Assembly: GCA_030068525.1 (NCBI GenBank)
Contig: JASJOS010000022.1
Coordinates: 50,772 to 114,771 of the forward strand
Length of the DNA: 64,000 bases
Reading direction: 5' to 3'
Source of the DNA: Xanthocytophaga flava
GTDB lineage: Bacteria; Bacteroidota; Bacteroidia; Cytophagales; 172606-1
Position numbers and translations under genes: made by a program. The notes below the pieces were generated by a model that saw only the letters and a list, made by a program, of their open reading frames with translations, was not told where the DNA came from and searched no databases. Positions 1 to 9,756 of the stretch are shown piece by piece (within the stretch, counting starts at the first letter, position 1; each line of letters opens with the position of its first letter).

Positions 1-1244
1 ATCAAAACATCATTAGGCAACTTCTGCAATCCCTGTATCACAGGTTGATTAGGTTGCGGCCGATTGACAGGTGTTTTAGGTTGGGTATGTACAGGTCTGT
101 TTTCTGCTACAGGAACAGGAGGTGGAGTAACCGGCTGATTTACTAATGGTTGGCTGGAGACTGACTGATTAACAGAACTACTGTAACTGTTTATATATTC
201 CAGAATTTCACCAGCATTCTGATATCTGTCAGAAGGGTTGGGTTGCAAACATTTATCAATAATACTACGCCAGTAACCAACAGGTAATTGCTTCAGATTT
301 TTAGGTTCCGGACTTCCTGTAAACATTTCCAGTAAAATAAGGCCAAAAGCATATAAGTCTGTACGTCCATCTACCTGATTCAAGGCAGAAGATTGTTCAG
401 GTGCTGCATATTTTTGTGTTCCTACAAAGGTGGCACCCGATAAATCATCAAACTTATCAGCAGCCGCCAATCCAAAATCGATAATCTTAACATTATCTCC
501 TTTATTGGTAATCAGAATATTCTCAGGCTTCAGGTCTCTATGATAAACCTGCTTCTTATGTGCATAGCTTAAGGCATCCAGTATCTCAACAGCAATTTTT
601 CGGATCAATCGCTGATCTTTTATTCCTCCTTCCGGAATACGCTTTCTCAAAGATTGTCCATCAATATATTCCATGTAAAAGAATGGGCCTTCTGTATCCT
701 CTCCCCGTCCATAAATATTGACTATATGTGGATGTTCCAGATCCCGTCCGTTGAAATACTCTTTAAATAGGAGATCTGCATAGGTCTGATTGTATTTGTA
801 TGTAGAAGCAACCCGCTTGACAACCACCCAGCGACCATCCAGACGAGCTTTTTGTGTTATACTCATTCCGCCTTGCTCACTTAGCAGAGTTGCATCTGTA
901 AATCCAGTTCCTGCTCCAAACTGTACACCGGAGTAATTAGCCTGTGAAGCATTGCTCTGAGACACATTTTGCTGAGATGCAGAGGAGTTAGAATCTACAA
1001 ATGAAGAGCCTGTTGTATCAGAAGGAGTAGGAGTATTTGTAATAAATCCCGACTCATCAGTTGTAGATGGAGTATTTGTTTGAGAAGCCTGTTGGAGAGC
1101 TTCCTGGATCATACGTTCTGTCTCTTCAGGTGGTACACCCTGTAATTCTGCATGAGAGTAGATAATACTCTTTTGTACCTCGCTAAGTGTGCCGTTGGTA
1201 ATCAGTGCACGTATCAGTGTTTGAAGTTGTTCCTGAGATGACAT
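1..1244 (-). CDS. Serine/threonine protein kinase (C-terminus cut by window edge)
   Basis: Translating the minus strand from the ATG at 1244 gives 414 uninterrupted codons to the window edge. Residues 1-110 are a Ser/Thr/Gln-rich, probably disordered leader. A eukaryotic-like (Hanks-type) kinase domain follows from about residue 115. Its catalytic loop HRDLKPEN is near 235-242, the DFG motif near 256-258 and the APE-type motif (APEQ) near 281-284. A second Pro/Gln-rich low-complexity stretch starts near residue 375 and continues past the edge. Such kinases phosphorylate Ser/Thr on regulatory or envelope proteins. The glycine-rich loop is degenerate (GAGTGF near 110-115). No membrane segment is visible in the part seen. 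Confidence 0.9.
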   Translation of the reverse strand, partial: MSSQEQLQTLIRALITNGTLSEVQKSIIYSHAELQGVPPEETERMIQEALQQASQTNTPSTTDESGFITNTPTPSDTTGSSFVDSNSSASQQNVSQSNASQANYSGVQFGAGTGFTDATLLSEQGGMSITQKARLDGRWVVVKRVASTYKYNQTYADLLFKEYFNGRDLEHPHIVNIYGRGEDTEGPFFYMEYIDGQSLRKRIPEGGIKDQRLIRKIAVEILDALSYAHKKQVYHRDLKPENILITNKGDNVKIIDFGLAAADKFDDLSGATFVGTQKYAAPEQSSALNQVDGRTDLYAFGLILLEMFTGSPEPKNLKQLPVGYWRSIIDKCLQPNPSDRYQNAGEILEYINSYSSSVNQSVSSQPLVNQPVTPPPVPVAENRPVHTQPKTPVNRPQPNQPVIQGLQKLPNDVL

Positions 1245-1356
1245 ATATAAAACCAGGTTGCCAGTGATCGAAAGGTGAACAAATTACTTTTTTTCTGTTA
1301 ATGAACAAACTTATGTATTGTAACCTCTGCTAATTAGTATAATTCTTTTAGTATCT

Positions 1357-1394
1357 AAAAAAAGTAAACCCAGCCTTTATCCAGCTGGGTTTAC
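1357..1394 (-). terminator. Intrinsic terminator of lepA
   Basis: A perfect 11-bp stem (1364-1374 with 1384-1394, loop 9 nt) is followed on the minus strand by seven T (1357-1363). It starts 24 nt after the lepA stop codon. Confidence 0.85.
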
Positions 1395-1417
1395 TTACTA
1401 CCACTTTTATCAATTGA

Positions 1418-3208
1418 TTATGATTCCAGTTTAAGTACTGCCATAAACGCTTCCTGAGGAATCTCAACGTTACCAACCTGGCGCATCCGCTTTTTACCTT
1501 TTTTCTGCTTCTCCAATAGTTTCCGTTTCCGGCTGATATCACCACCATAACACTTGGCCAATACGTTTTTACGAAGAGCTTTAATCGTTTCACGAGCAAT
1601 GATCTTTTGTCCGATAGCAGCCTGAATTGCGATTTCAAACATTTGACGAGGTAATAGCTCCCGAAGTTTTTCACACAGGCGTTTCCCCCACTCATAGGCT
1701 TTGTCTCTGTGTACAATAGCTGATAAGGCATCTACTTTATCACCATTTAGCATAATATCCAGTTTCACCATAGTAGATTCTCTATATCCTATCAGTTCGT
1801 AATCCAGAGAAGCATATCCACGGGAAATTGTTTTCAGACGATCAAAGAAGTCAAATACTACCTCTGACAGTGGAATCTCAAATGTCATCTCCACCCGTTC
1901 AGCAGTAATGTAGTTTTGATTCTTAATAATACCCCTTTTGTCCATACACAAAGCGATTACCGGACCTACGTATTCAGTTTTGGTAATGATCTGTGCTTTG
2001 ATAAAAGGCTCTTCAATATGATCAATGTTATTTGGGTCAGGCATTTCTGCGGGAGCATGAATCGTAATCGGATCTCCTTTGGTCATGTAGCAGGTAAACT
2101 GTACAGACGGTACCGTTGTGATTACAGTCATATCAAACTCCCGTTCCAAACGTTCCTGTACAATCTCCATATGGAGCATTCCCAGGAATCCGCAACGGAA
2201 ACCAAATCCAAGCGCAGCAGAAGTTTCAGGTTCCCAAACCAGCGAAGCATCATTTAACTGAAGCTTTTCCATTGCATCCCGCAGATCTTCATATTCAGAG
2301 GTCTCTACCGGATAGATCCCCGCAAATACCATAGGCTTAACATCTTCAAAGCCTTTGATAGCTTCGGCAGCCGAGCGTTCCACATGTGTAATGGTATCCC
2401 CTACTTTTACTTCTTTGGCCTGTTTGATACCAGAAATCAGATAGCCTACATCACCTGTATGTACTACATCACGTGGCTCTTTATCCAGACGCAGAATACC
2501 GATTTCATCAGCATTGTATTCTTTGCCTGTCGCCATGAACTTCACTTTATCTCCTTTACGTAGCGTACCATTTTTAATCCGGAATATAACCTCGATACCA
2601 CGGAAGGAGTTAAATACAGAGTCAAATATCAAAGCTTGTAGCGGTCCATTCGGATCTCCTTTTGGAGCAGGAATACGCTCAACAACGGCATTCAGGATAT
2701 CTTCGATACCAATTCCTTCTTTCCCACTGGCATGAATAATATCATCCCGGTCGCAACCGACCAAATCTACTACCTCATCCTTTACCTCCTCAACCATTGC
2801 ACCAGGCAAGTCTACTTTATTCAACACCGGAATAATAGTCAGGTTATTTCCCCATGCCAGAAAGAAGTTAGAGATTGTCTGAGCTTCGATACCCTGTGAT
2901 GCATCAATCAGTAATAACGCGCCTTCACAAGCTGCAATGGAACGGGATACCTCATAGGAGAAGTCTACGTGTCCGGGCGTATCGATCAGGTTAAAAACAT
3001 AGGGTTTTCCCTGATATACATAATTCATCTGAATAGCATGGCTCTTAATGGTAATGCCCCTTTCCCGTTCCAGATCCATATCGTCCAACAGTTGAGCCTG
3101 CATCTCCCTTTTAGAAACTGTCTGAGTAAATTCCAGCAGTCGGTCAGCCAGGGTACTTTTACCATGATCAATATGAGCAATAATGCAAAAATTACGGATG
3201 TTCTCCAT
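1418..3208 (-). CDS. lepA: Elongation factor 4 (LepA), back-translocating ribosomal GTPase
   Basis: 596 aa, the usual length for LepA. This translational GTPase binds the ribosome and affects elongation and subunit biogenesis. G1 (AHIDHGKST) is at residues 11-19, G3 (DTPGH) at 76-80 and G4 (NKVD) near 130. The family-specific C-terminal domain ends in a basic, lysine-rich stretch (KRKLLEKQKKGKKRM). The ATG at 3208 gives the standard MxNIRNFCIIAHIDHG start. It is a single-gene unit with its own terminator; the divergent neighbour is 349 bp away. Confidence 0.97.
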   Translation of the reverse strand: MENIRNFCIIAHIDHGKSTLADRLLEFTQTVSKREMQAQLLDDMDLERERGITIKSHAIQMNYVYQGKPYVFNLIDTPGHVDFSYEVSRSIAACEGALLLIDASQGIEAQTISNFFLAWGNNLTIIPVLNKVDLPGAMVEEVKDEVVDLVGCDRDDIIHASGKEGIGIEDILNAVVERIPAPKGDPNGPLQALIFDSVFNSFRGIEVIFRIKNGTLRKGDKVKFMATGKEYNADEIGILRLDKEPRDVVHTGDVGYLISGIKQAKEVKVGDTITHVERSAAEAIKGFEDVKPMVFAGIYPVETSEYEDLRDAMEKLQLNDASLVWEPETSAALGFGFRCGFLGMLHMEIVQERLEREFDMTVITTVPSVQFTCYMTKGDPITIHAPAEMPDPNNIDHIEEPFIKAQIITKTEYVGPVIALCMDKRGIIKNQNYITAERVEMTFEIPLSEVVFDFFDRLKTISRGYASLDYELIGYRESTMVKLDIMLNGDKVDALSAIVHRDKAYEWGKRLCEKLRELLPRQMFEIAIQAAIGQKIIARETIKALRKNVLAKCYGGDISRKRKLLEKQKKGKKRMRQVGNVEIPQEAFMAVLKLES

Positions 3209-3557
3209 TGAGTTCTTATTTCTTAAGTTCTGTTTTCCAGGGTTGGGATTATTTTCAGATTACCCAACAAGTAAATTTATCTTCACAAAATTAGCAATAA
3301 ATTTTCGACTCAGACACATTCCCAATCGTATCTTTCCAAAAAGAAAACGTTCCTGTGTAATAAATTATATCCTCTACCATTGAGACATTGCAACAATTCT
3401 GTTAGTTTCATTGCTGAAATCTTGAAGAATAGGCAGGAAACTTATACAAAAATTAAGATTTTCATGTACCTTCCTTGAAAAAACCAGGAAAAGCCGATGA
3501 TATACAGTTTAGTGCAAATGCGTTAAATATGTATGCTTTTATTTCTCAATCAGTAGT
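3209..3557. other. Divergent intergenic region between lepA and the patatin-like gene
   Basis: AT-rich spacer of 349 bp between two divergent genes. It should hold both promoters. I could not assign a clear TAnnTTTG box or other motif. Confidence 0.4.
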
Positions 3558-5903
3558 ATGTTAAGTCGCGTTCGAAAAATTATATCTGACATCTGGTATT
3601 TCTTTCCTGTCCAGCTATTGGTTTTACATCTTAAAAAGAACCAGTGGTTGCTTTTATTCTGGGCTATTTTGTTTGGATTTGTACTTCAGGGGGTAGGCAC
3701 GTTATTTGGTTTGCCGTATCTCTTCCTTGATCCGGAATACAATCATCAGGTTAACTTTGCCAGTCTGCTCATCATTGGAATTACCCTTGGTGGATTCACT
3801 ATGGCTTTCCATATTACATGCTATATTCTGGACGCCCATCGTTGTGGCTTTCTAGGCAATGAAAAAGATCCATTTCGTAAATTCAGCATAAATAACAGTA
3901 CCATCCCTCTTATTTTTCTAATAACCTATCTGGTTCAGTTTATTATTTTTCAATACAAAGAAAACGTACCTGTTAAGGATCTTATTTGGGAATCGTTAGG
4001 GCTGCTTCTGGGTAGTATAATTACAGTAGAACTGCTGTTTTTATATTTTACCAGTACAAACAAAGATATTTTCAAAGTTCTGGCAGCCAGTGCAGCCTCT
4101 CCACTACAGCCGAAACACAAAGTAACCCGTGTAAATGTCATGCGCAAGAAGGTAGATACTGTACGCAGATATGGAATGCACATTGAATCTTTTCTGGATG
4201 CCCGTTTACGTATCCGTCCGGCTGAGAGTCAGCTGATAGATGTTTCAGCAGCAATGAAAGTACTTCGTCAGAATCACCTGAATGCATTTGTTATTCAGGT
4301 TTTTGTATTTCTGATAGTCATTGGCTTAAGTATATTCCGCGACCTGCCTGGCTTTCAGATACCTGCCGGAGCCAGTATGCTTCTACTGTTTACCTTAGCT
4401 ACCTTATTTGTTGGAGCTATTTCATTCTGGCTTGGTAAATGGTCTATTCCTGTATTTATTTTTGTTCTGTTTGGCTACAACGAAATGGTTAAGGCTCGAA
4501 TCATTCAAACCGATTATGAAGCATTTGGTCTTAATTATAAAACAGAAAAGGCAGATTATTCTATTACTCAACTGGATAGTCTTAGCAATGCAGAACACTA
4601 TCAGGCAGATAAAGACTCTACCATTGCTATTCTGGAACGCTGGAAAGCTAAGATCACCGATCTGAGAAGCAAACAATCATTACAAGAAGAAACTACCAGA
4701 AAAACTCTGCTTCCCCAAAAAAAGCCTAAGTTGTTGTTTCTTTGTGTCAGTGGTGGTGGAGAAAGAGCCGCTTTATGGACAATGCGGGTCCTTCAGGCAG
4801 CAGACAGTTCACTCAATGGTACACTTATCCCTCATACATTTCTGATTACAGGAGCATCAGGCGGTTTAGTAGGTGCTAGCTATTTTCGGGAACTATACTT
4901 ACGTCACCTGACTGATACTACATTGGATTTATACAATCATAAATACCTAGATAATATCGCAAAGGACAATCTCAATGCTATTACATTTTCTCTGGTAGTA
5001 AGCGATATGTTTTTCAAATTTCAACAGTTTAATTATAAAAATCACTGGTATTACAAAGATCGAGGGTATGCCTTTGAGCAACAACTCAATAAGAATACTG
5101 AAAATATTATGGATAAAACGGTCATGGATTATCAGGAGCCTGAACGACTAGCCAAGGTCCCCATGCTGCTTTTTTCCCCAACTATTATTAATGATGGCAG
5201 AAAACTCTATATATCACCCCAACATGTCTCTTACATGACAGAAGCAGATCATGTGTCACCTCGTTATCTAATTCCTAAATTGAAAGGTGTTGAGTTTTTG
5301 AGATTCTTTGAAAAGCAGGAGGCACATAATCTTCGTTTTCTAAGCGCATTACGGATGAGTGCGACCTTCCCCTACATTACACCCAATGTAGTACTTCCCA
5401 GCGAGCCTGCTATGGAAATAATGGATGCTGGATTATCTGATAATTTTGGTATATCAGATGCTATACGCTTTGTATATGTATTCAGAGAATGGATTGCCCG
5501 AAATACGTCCGGAGTTGTGTTTCTTTCTGTTCGTGATACCCCTAAAGAACATGCAATTGAAAAAAACGAGGATCGTTCACTATTTAACCGAATGTTTACA
5601 CCTATCAGTAGTCTGTATCGCAACTGGTCACATCTTCAGGATATTAACAATGACAATGTTATTGAATATACACGGGAGATGTTTCCCAAAATTCCCGTAC
5701 ATCAGATTGAAGTCAGCTATGCAACCTACCAAAATGCGGATACAACAGCAATTACGACCAAAGATAGTGTTCGACGTCAGAATTATGAACGGGTGTCTTT
5801 AAGTTGGCGCCTGACTGCCCGGGAGAAGCAAAATCTCAAAAATGCTATTTATGATCCCCGCAATCAGGCAGCCCTGGAACGCCTGAAGCAAATTCTTAAA
5901 TAG
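3558..5903 (+). CDS. Membrane-anchored patatin-like phospholipase
   Basis: 781 aa. Residues 1-330 contain about eight hydrophobic segments, broken by a soluble stretch near 175-245. The C-terminal half is a patatin-type lipid acyl hydrolase. The oxyanion loop SGGGERA is near residue 397, the nucleophile motif GASGG near 433-437 and the catalytic Asp in DAGLSDNFG near 623. These are the two halves of the Ser-Asp dyad. Patatin-like enzymes cleave acyl chains from membrane lipids; here the active domain is presumably held at the inner membrane. The ATG at 3558 is the first in frame and begins with a basic residue cluster before the first membrane segment. The gene stands alone, convergent with uppP. 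Confidence 0.85.
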   Translation: MLSRVRKIISDIWYFFPVQLLVLHLKKNQWLLLFWAILFGFVLQGVGTLFGLPYLFLDPEYNHQVNFASLLIIGITLGGFTMAFHITCYILDAHRCGFLGNEKDPFRKFSINNSTIPLIFLITYLVQFIIFQYKENVPVKDLIWESLGLLLGSIITVELLFLYFTSTNKDIFKVLAASAASPLQPKHKVTRVNVMRKKVDTVRRYGMHIESFLDARLRIRPAESQLIDVSAAMKVLRQNHLNAFVIQVFVFLIVIGLSIFRDLPGFQIPAGASMLLLFTLATLFVGAISFWLGKWSIPVFIFVLFGYNEMVKARIIQTDYEAFGLNYKTEKADYSITQLDSLSNAEHYQADKDSTIAILERWKAKITDLRSKQSLQEETTRKTLLPQKKPKLLFLCVSGGGERAALWTMRVLQAADSSLNGTLIPHTFLITGASGGLVGASYFRELYLRHLTDTTLDLYNHKYLDNIAKDNLNAITFSLVVSDMFFKFQQFNYKNHWYYKDRGYAFEQQLNKNTENIMDKTVMDYQEPERLAKVPMLLFSPTIINDGRKLYISPQHVSYMTEADHVSPRYLIPKLKGVEFLRFFEKQEAHNLRFLSALRMSATFPYITPNVVLPSEPAMEIMDAGLSDNFGISDAIRFVYVFREWIARNTSGVVFLSVRDTPKEHAIEKNEDRSLFNRMFTPISSLYRNWSHLQDINNDNVIEYTREMFPKIPVHQIEVSYATYQNADTTAITTKDSVRRQNYERVSLSWRLTAREKQNLKNAIYDPRNQAALERLKQILK

Positions 5904-5928
5904 AAAGTAAATGTCTAACGCTTCTTAT

Positions 5929-6729
5929 TTAATCAACTATTTTAAGATCGATTCCCATAATAATAAGAATCAATAAAATAGCACCTACGATAATTCTATA
6001 GTATCCAAATGCCTTAAAACCATATTTGGTCAGGAAGCCAATAAAAAAACGGATAGCAGCCATAGCAACTATAAAAGCCACTATATTGCCGATTACTAAA
6101 ATTCCCCAGTTATCACTTTGTGCCATAAAAAGTTCGCGATCATCCCACAGACTTTTTGCAGTAGCAGCAAACATAGTAGGTACAGCCAAGAAGAACGAAA
6201 ATTCAGCTGCCGTTCGCCGGGTTAGCTTTTGTGTAAGCCCTCCAATAATGGTGGCAGCCGAACGACTAACTCCAGGAACCATTGCCAGAGATTGAAATAC
6301 GCCTATCAACAAGGCAGTAGGATAACTGATGGTATCTTCATCAGGAGAATGCTGTTCATTCTTTGCAAACCATTTATCAACAAACAAAAGAATAATGCCT
6401 CCCACTAGCAACATAAAAGCCACTACAGTCACACTTTCAAGGAGCTTATCGACAGTAGACTTCAATAAGAACCCAAGAATAGCAGTAGGTAGAAATGCAG
6501 CAAATAGCTTAAAGTAAAAATCAAGCCCCTTAAAGAATCGTTTAAAGTATAGCACCACGACAGACAAGATGGCACCAAACTGAATAGCTACAATAAAAAC
6601 TTTTGTAAAGTCTCCTGGAGGAATACCCAATAAGGCTGCTGTTATAATCATATGACCTGTAGAGGATACAGGTAGAAACTCGGTTAAACCTTCAACAATA
6701 GCTAGAATAATGGCATGCAAAATGTTCAT
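5929..6729 (-). CDS. uppP: Undecaprenyl-diphosphatase UppP/BacA
   Basis: 266 aa integral membrane enzyme that dephosphorylates undecaprenyl diphosphate, recycling the lipid carrier for peptidoglycan and other wall polymers; family members also give bacitracin resistance. Both signature motifs are present: EGLTEFLPVSSTGH at residues 13-26 and PGVSRSA near 152. About eight hydrophobic segments fit the family fold. It follows DUF3098 and ftsX on the same strand, the usual Bacteroidota order, although a hairpin lies in the 182-bp gap before it. Confidence 0.95.
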   Translation of the reverse strand: MNILHAIILAIVEGLTEFLPVSSTGHMIITAALLGIPPGDFTKVFIVAIQFGAILSVVVLYFKRFFKGLDFYFKLFAAFLPTAILGFLLKSTVDKLLESVTVVAFMLLVGGIILLFVDKWFAKNEQHSPDEDTISYPTALLIGVFQSLAMVPGVSRSAATIIGGLTQKLTRRTAAEFSFFLAVPTMFAATAKSLWDDRELFMAQSDNWGILVIGNIVAFIVAMAAIRFFIGFLTKYGFKAFGYYRIIVGAILLILIIMGIDLKIVD

Positions 6730-6810
6730 AGAATGATGGTAAGATAAGTGATAGTGTTTGAATAAGCTTTTGAAGCTTTTTTAAAGTAAGTTAGACCACA
6801 TATCTTAAGC

Positions 6811-6842
6811 AAAACCCGCAGGAAAGTATACCTTCTGCGGGT
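6811..6842 (-). terminator. Probable terminator after the DUF3098 gene
   Basis: An 8-bp stem (6814-6821 with 6835-6842) on the minus strand is followed by a short T run. It lies 70 bp after the DUF3098 stop and before uppP, so it could partly separate uppP from ftsX. Confidence 0.55.
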
Positions 6843-6911
6843 GCAAAAATAGTAGTATATAAAAAGTAGCTTAATGTAAACTTACAAAGCCCTTAAATGC
6901 CTGTTCAGAGA

Positions 6912-7118
6912 CTATTTTGGCTTACGTAGGATCGCAAAAAACTCAACAACAAATCCACTTAATACAATCAATGGTCCGATTGTTAGTCCCAGAGCACCAA
7001 AGCCAAAAGGCTCTTTATCCATTGACATTACGATAAAACCAATAGTAATCAAGGCGATACCTACTAACATGATCAGGTAGTTTTGCTTGCCAAATGCCAG
7101 TTTATTTTTGTTGTCCAT
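6912..7118 (-). CDS. DUF3098 small membrane protein
   Basis: 68 aa with two hydrophobic helices (about residues 14-30 and 42-62) linked by a short acidic loop. The N-terminal FGKQNYLIML pattern and the position between ftsX and uppP match the DUF3098 family of Bacteroidota. Its function is unknown. The constant linkage to ftsX suggests, as inference, a role in cell-wall or division work at the inner membrane. Confidence 0.85.
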   Translation of the reverse strand: MDNKNKLAFGKQNYLIMLVGIALITIGFIVMSMDKEPFGFGALGLTIGPLIVLSGFVVEFFAILRKPK

Positions 7119-7173
7119 ATCTTAAATAGTATAGTTAAATTCAAATGAATACAAAGTAGTGACAAAACAGAAC

Positions 7174-8061
7174 CTAATACAGCTCATCCAATGACATATT
7201 TAAATATTTATTCAATGCCCGATAGGAACTTCCCATACTAACCAATATACCTAATGTACACAAGCCACCAAAGAACATATACAACGCACGAGGCTCTTGT
7301 ATTAGTGTGAACAATTCCAGTTCAGATGCCGCATAGGATAAAAGGCCATACAATCCAGCAGAGGCCAGTAGTCCACCAAAAAGTCCATAGAAAACAGCAC
7401 GAAACAGGAATGGCTTTTGAATAAATGATGATGTTGCCCCTACTAGTTGCATACTCCGGATTAAGAATCGCTGAGAATACATAGCTAATCTTAATGTGTT
7501 ATTAATCAGAATAAAAACAGCAACAAACAAAATAATAGCAAAACCCAGTAAAACCCATGTTAACTTATAAATATTTCGGTTTGCCTCCTCTACCTGTTGT
7601 TCCAGATATACAACCTCAAATACATTGTCCACAGATTCCAGGTCTGTTTTGATCTGACGCATCATCTCCTTCTGATATAACTCAGGTTTGATACGAATGA
7701 CATAGGCATCACGTAAAGGATTTTCGCCAAGTAGGGTTACAAAATCCTCATGTGTTTCTTTAATAAACTTACGGGCAGCTTCATCTTTGGATATAAAACG
7801 GATTTGAGGTCTGTTATCTACTACAGACAAATAATCCTTTTTCCGCATCTTCTGCCCAACTTCTCTGATCTCATCTGTATCCAGATATTTATCCAGATAC
7901 ACATAGATTTCTATCGTATTTTTAATGGAATCAGACAGGCGAAAAGCCTGTAAGGCCAATAAGCCACTGAGTCCCAATACAAATAAAGCAAAGGTAATGC
8001 TAAAAATAACTGTCACGTATGGATAACTACCAAAACGTTTGTATGTACGGTTTTTTTTCAA
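7174..8061 (-). CDS. ftsX: Cell division ABC-transporter-like permease FtsX
   Basis: 295 aa. There is one N-terminal membrane helix (about 20-40), an extracytoplasmic domain (about 42-165) and three C-terminal helices (about 170-190, 220-245 and 262-285), the FtsX layout. FtsX and the ATPase FtsE transmit division signals across the membrane to cell-wall hydrolases. No ftsE is adjacent, which is common in Bacteroidota. The start is a TTG at 8061 followed by three Lys/Asn codons. The next upstream in-frame stop lies about 60 nt away with no ATG between, and the first internal ATG (codon ~72) would remove the first membrane helix, so TTG is preferred. Confidence 0.9.
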   Translation of the reverse strand: MKKNRTYKRFGSYPYVTVIFSITFALFVLGLSGLLALQAFRLSDSIKNTIEIYVYLDKYLDTDEIREVGQKMRKKDYLSVVDNRPQIRFISKDEAARKFIKETHEDFVTLLGENPLRDAYVIRIKPELYQKEMMRQIKTDLESVDNVFEVVYLEQQVEEANRNIYKLTWVLLGFAIILFVAVFILINNTLRLAMYSQRFLIRSMQLVGATSSFIQKPFLFRAVFYGLFGGLLASAGLYGLLSYAASELELFTLIQEPRALYMFFGGLCTLGILVSMGSSYRALNKYLNMSLDELY

Positions 8062-8183
8062 TGGTATGCGGTATAAGTAAACAGTATTTCCAAATCCATT
8101 GTATCAAAGGCAAAGGTAGGAATTTACCTTTAATCTTTACACATCAGCCAAAGATACTTAAAGAAGTGGTATAGAATAATTAT

Positions 8184-8217
8184 AAAACAAAAAGCCTTCC
8201 TGAATATCAGGAAGGCT
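8184..8217 (-). terminator. Intrinsic terminator of the sigma/anti-sigma operon
   Basis: A perfect 11-bp stem (8193-8203 with 8207-8217, 3-nt loop) is followed by a T-rich tract on the minus strand. It is 19 nt after the stop codon of the anti-sigma-like gene. Confidence 0.85.
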
Positions 8218-8235
8218 CTTGAAGAATATGTTTTA

Positions 8236-9159
8236 TTATTTACGATTGACAAGCATCTTGTTCAGAGAATCAATCAATGGTTTTTCAGTAATTAATACAC
8301 TTTGAATAGGAGCAGGTTGTATCTGACTGATATTCAATTTGTAAAAGTTTCCTTCATAATACAGATAAGTTGTATTCTCTGCAGGCATATCCAGAAACGT
8401 ATAAGGCTTATCAAAACCAAGCAATGCAATACGTCCGTTACGGTAATAGTAATGTAGTTTTAATGTTTCATTTGTATTATCAACCACATTTAACCGATTA
8501 GAGGAAGAGGTATTACCATACATGGCTGGCTTCTCGATAACAGGTTCTGAATCAATCTTTTTGATACCATCTTCCTGTGAAGGAGCACTTACTTCAGTAT
8601 CAGCAGCTGCGACGATTAACTGATCAGCAGATTGAGAATTTTTACGTGTAGTATAGGTTTTTCTCGATGTCGTTTTTACGGGTAAAGAAGGTTTTTCTAC
8701 AGACTTACTTACAGATACATTTGTTTCTGTCATAGCTTCTGCACCTTCATTGTTTGCATTAGCATTAGGAGAAACTTCAGGAGTCTGTGTTGTAGAAGAT
8801 GTTGCTGATATAGTAGCAGGTACATTTACAACAGCAGTGTTAGAAGTAGTTCCTTTCAATGAAGAGTACCCAAACCAGCTCAACAATCCGATCAAAGCTA
8901 GTCCTCCAACCCACATCCCAGCAGAGGCAGCACCACTCCAGGAAGAATTGTTACTAACATCAATCTGATTCAGGCGGTTCTTCAATTGCGCCTTCCGATA
9001 GCTTTGAAGATTTGTAACGATCTCCTTTTGTAACAAAAATTCGTTGTATAACAGAGGATCTTTCTGAACCAACTGCTCAAAATCAGCCCTCTCATCTGCA
9101 GAAAGCTCGTTTCTCAGGTAAGCATCGATCATCTCCGAATGTTGGTACTCTTTGTTCAT
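8236..9159 (-). CDS. Putative membrane anti-sigma factor
   Basis: 307 aa. The N-terminal ~60 residues (IDAYLRNELSADERADFEQL) resemble the short helical cytoplasmic domain of Bacteroidota anti-sigma proteins, without the zinc-binding HxxxCxxC. A single membrane helix at about 82-102 is followed by a long Ser/Thr/Asn-rich periplasmic linker and a small C-terminal domain. It starts 57 bp after the ECF sigma gene, on the same strand. That arrangement, rather than strong sequence similarity, supports the call. It would hold the sigma factor at the membrane until a periplasmic signal arrives. Confidence 0.7.
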   Translation of the reverse strand: MNKEYQHSEMIDAYLRNELSADERADFEQLVQKDPLLYNEFLLQKEIVTNLQSYRKAQLKNRLNQIDVSNNSSWSGAASAGMWVGGLALIGLLSWFGYSSLKGTTSNTAVVNVPATISATSSTTQTPEVSPNANANNEGAEAMTETNVSVSKSVEKPSLPVKTTSRKTYTTRKNSQSADQLIVAAADTEVSAPSQEDGIKKIDSEPVIEKPAMYGNTSSSNRLNVVDNTNETLKLHYYYRNGRIALLGFDKPYTFLDMPAENTTYLYYEGNFYKLNISQIQPAPIQSVLITEKPLIDSLNKMLVNRK

Positions 9160-9216
9160 GAGTATTTTCTACTTTGGGTGGTACACAAACTGAAAGCTGG
9201 TTATCTTATAAGTATT

Positions 9217-9756
9217 TTAATCCATGAAATCACTGGCTTTATACTTGGCTTTAATCAACTCATCCAGTTCTTTTTTACATTTGTATTTCTTTGTTTTAGC
9301 TGTATCTGCGTTAGCAAATCCAAGCAAATCAGCAATATCGTGCATGGACAAATTATCAAAGTAATAGTATGTCAGAATACGACGACATGTTTCTCCCATC
9401 TGATTAATACAGCGATTGATAATGTCAATTCGTTCTTGCTGATCAAAATCCAATTCTTCTTCTGTGTCCTTCTCTTCATTGCTCATTCTGCTCTTACGCT
9501 CCAATTCCTTGCGCCATAAATTCTGGCAAATACTATACAGGAAGGTGCTGATCTTGGAAGAAAGCATCAGATTGCCACTAGTTACCTTTTGCCAGAACAC
9601 GATTAAGGCTTCCTGATAAATATCCTTTGCTTCGTCTTCTGTTCCGTTATTATTGATGACTAACTTTGTCATCATTTTAAAGTTTTTTTTGTAAAGGTAA
9701 TCCAGTGCACTCTCATCGCCTTTCCTGATTCGTTCAAGGATTTCGCTATCCCTCAT
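9217..9756 (-). CDS. ECF-type RNA polymerase sigma factor
   Basis: 179 aa. Region 2 is recognisable by DEAKDIYQEALIVFW, which binds the core polymerase and the -10 element. Region 4 holds the helix-turn-helix LSMHDIADLLGFANADTAKTKK. A short acidic linker (about residues 90-105) joins them. The size and lack of regions 1 and 3 make it an extracytoplasmic-function sigma factor. The next gene downstream is a membrane protein of anti-sigma type, so the two probably form a signal-responsive pair. Target genes are not evident. Confidence 0.93.
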   Translation of the reverse strand: MRDSEILERIRKGDESALDYLYKKNFKMMTKLVINNNGTEDEAKDIYQEALIVFWQKVTSGNLMLSSKISTFLYSICQNLWRKELERKSRMSNEEKDTEEELDFDQQERIDIINRCINQMGETCRRILTYYYFDNLSMHDIADLLGFANADTAKTKKYKCKKELDELIKAKYKASDFMD

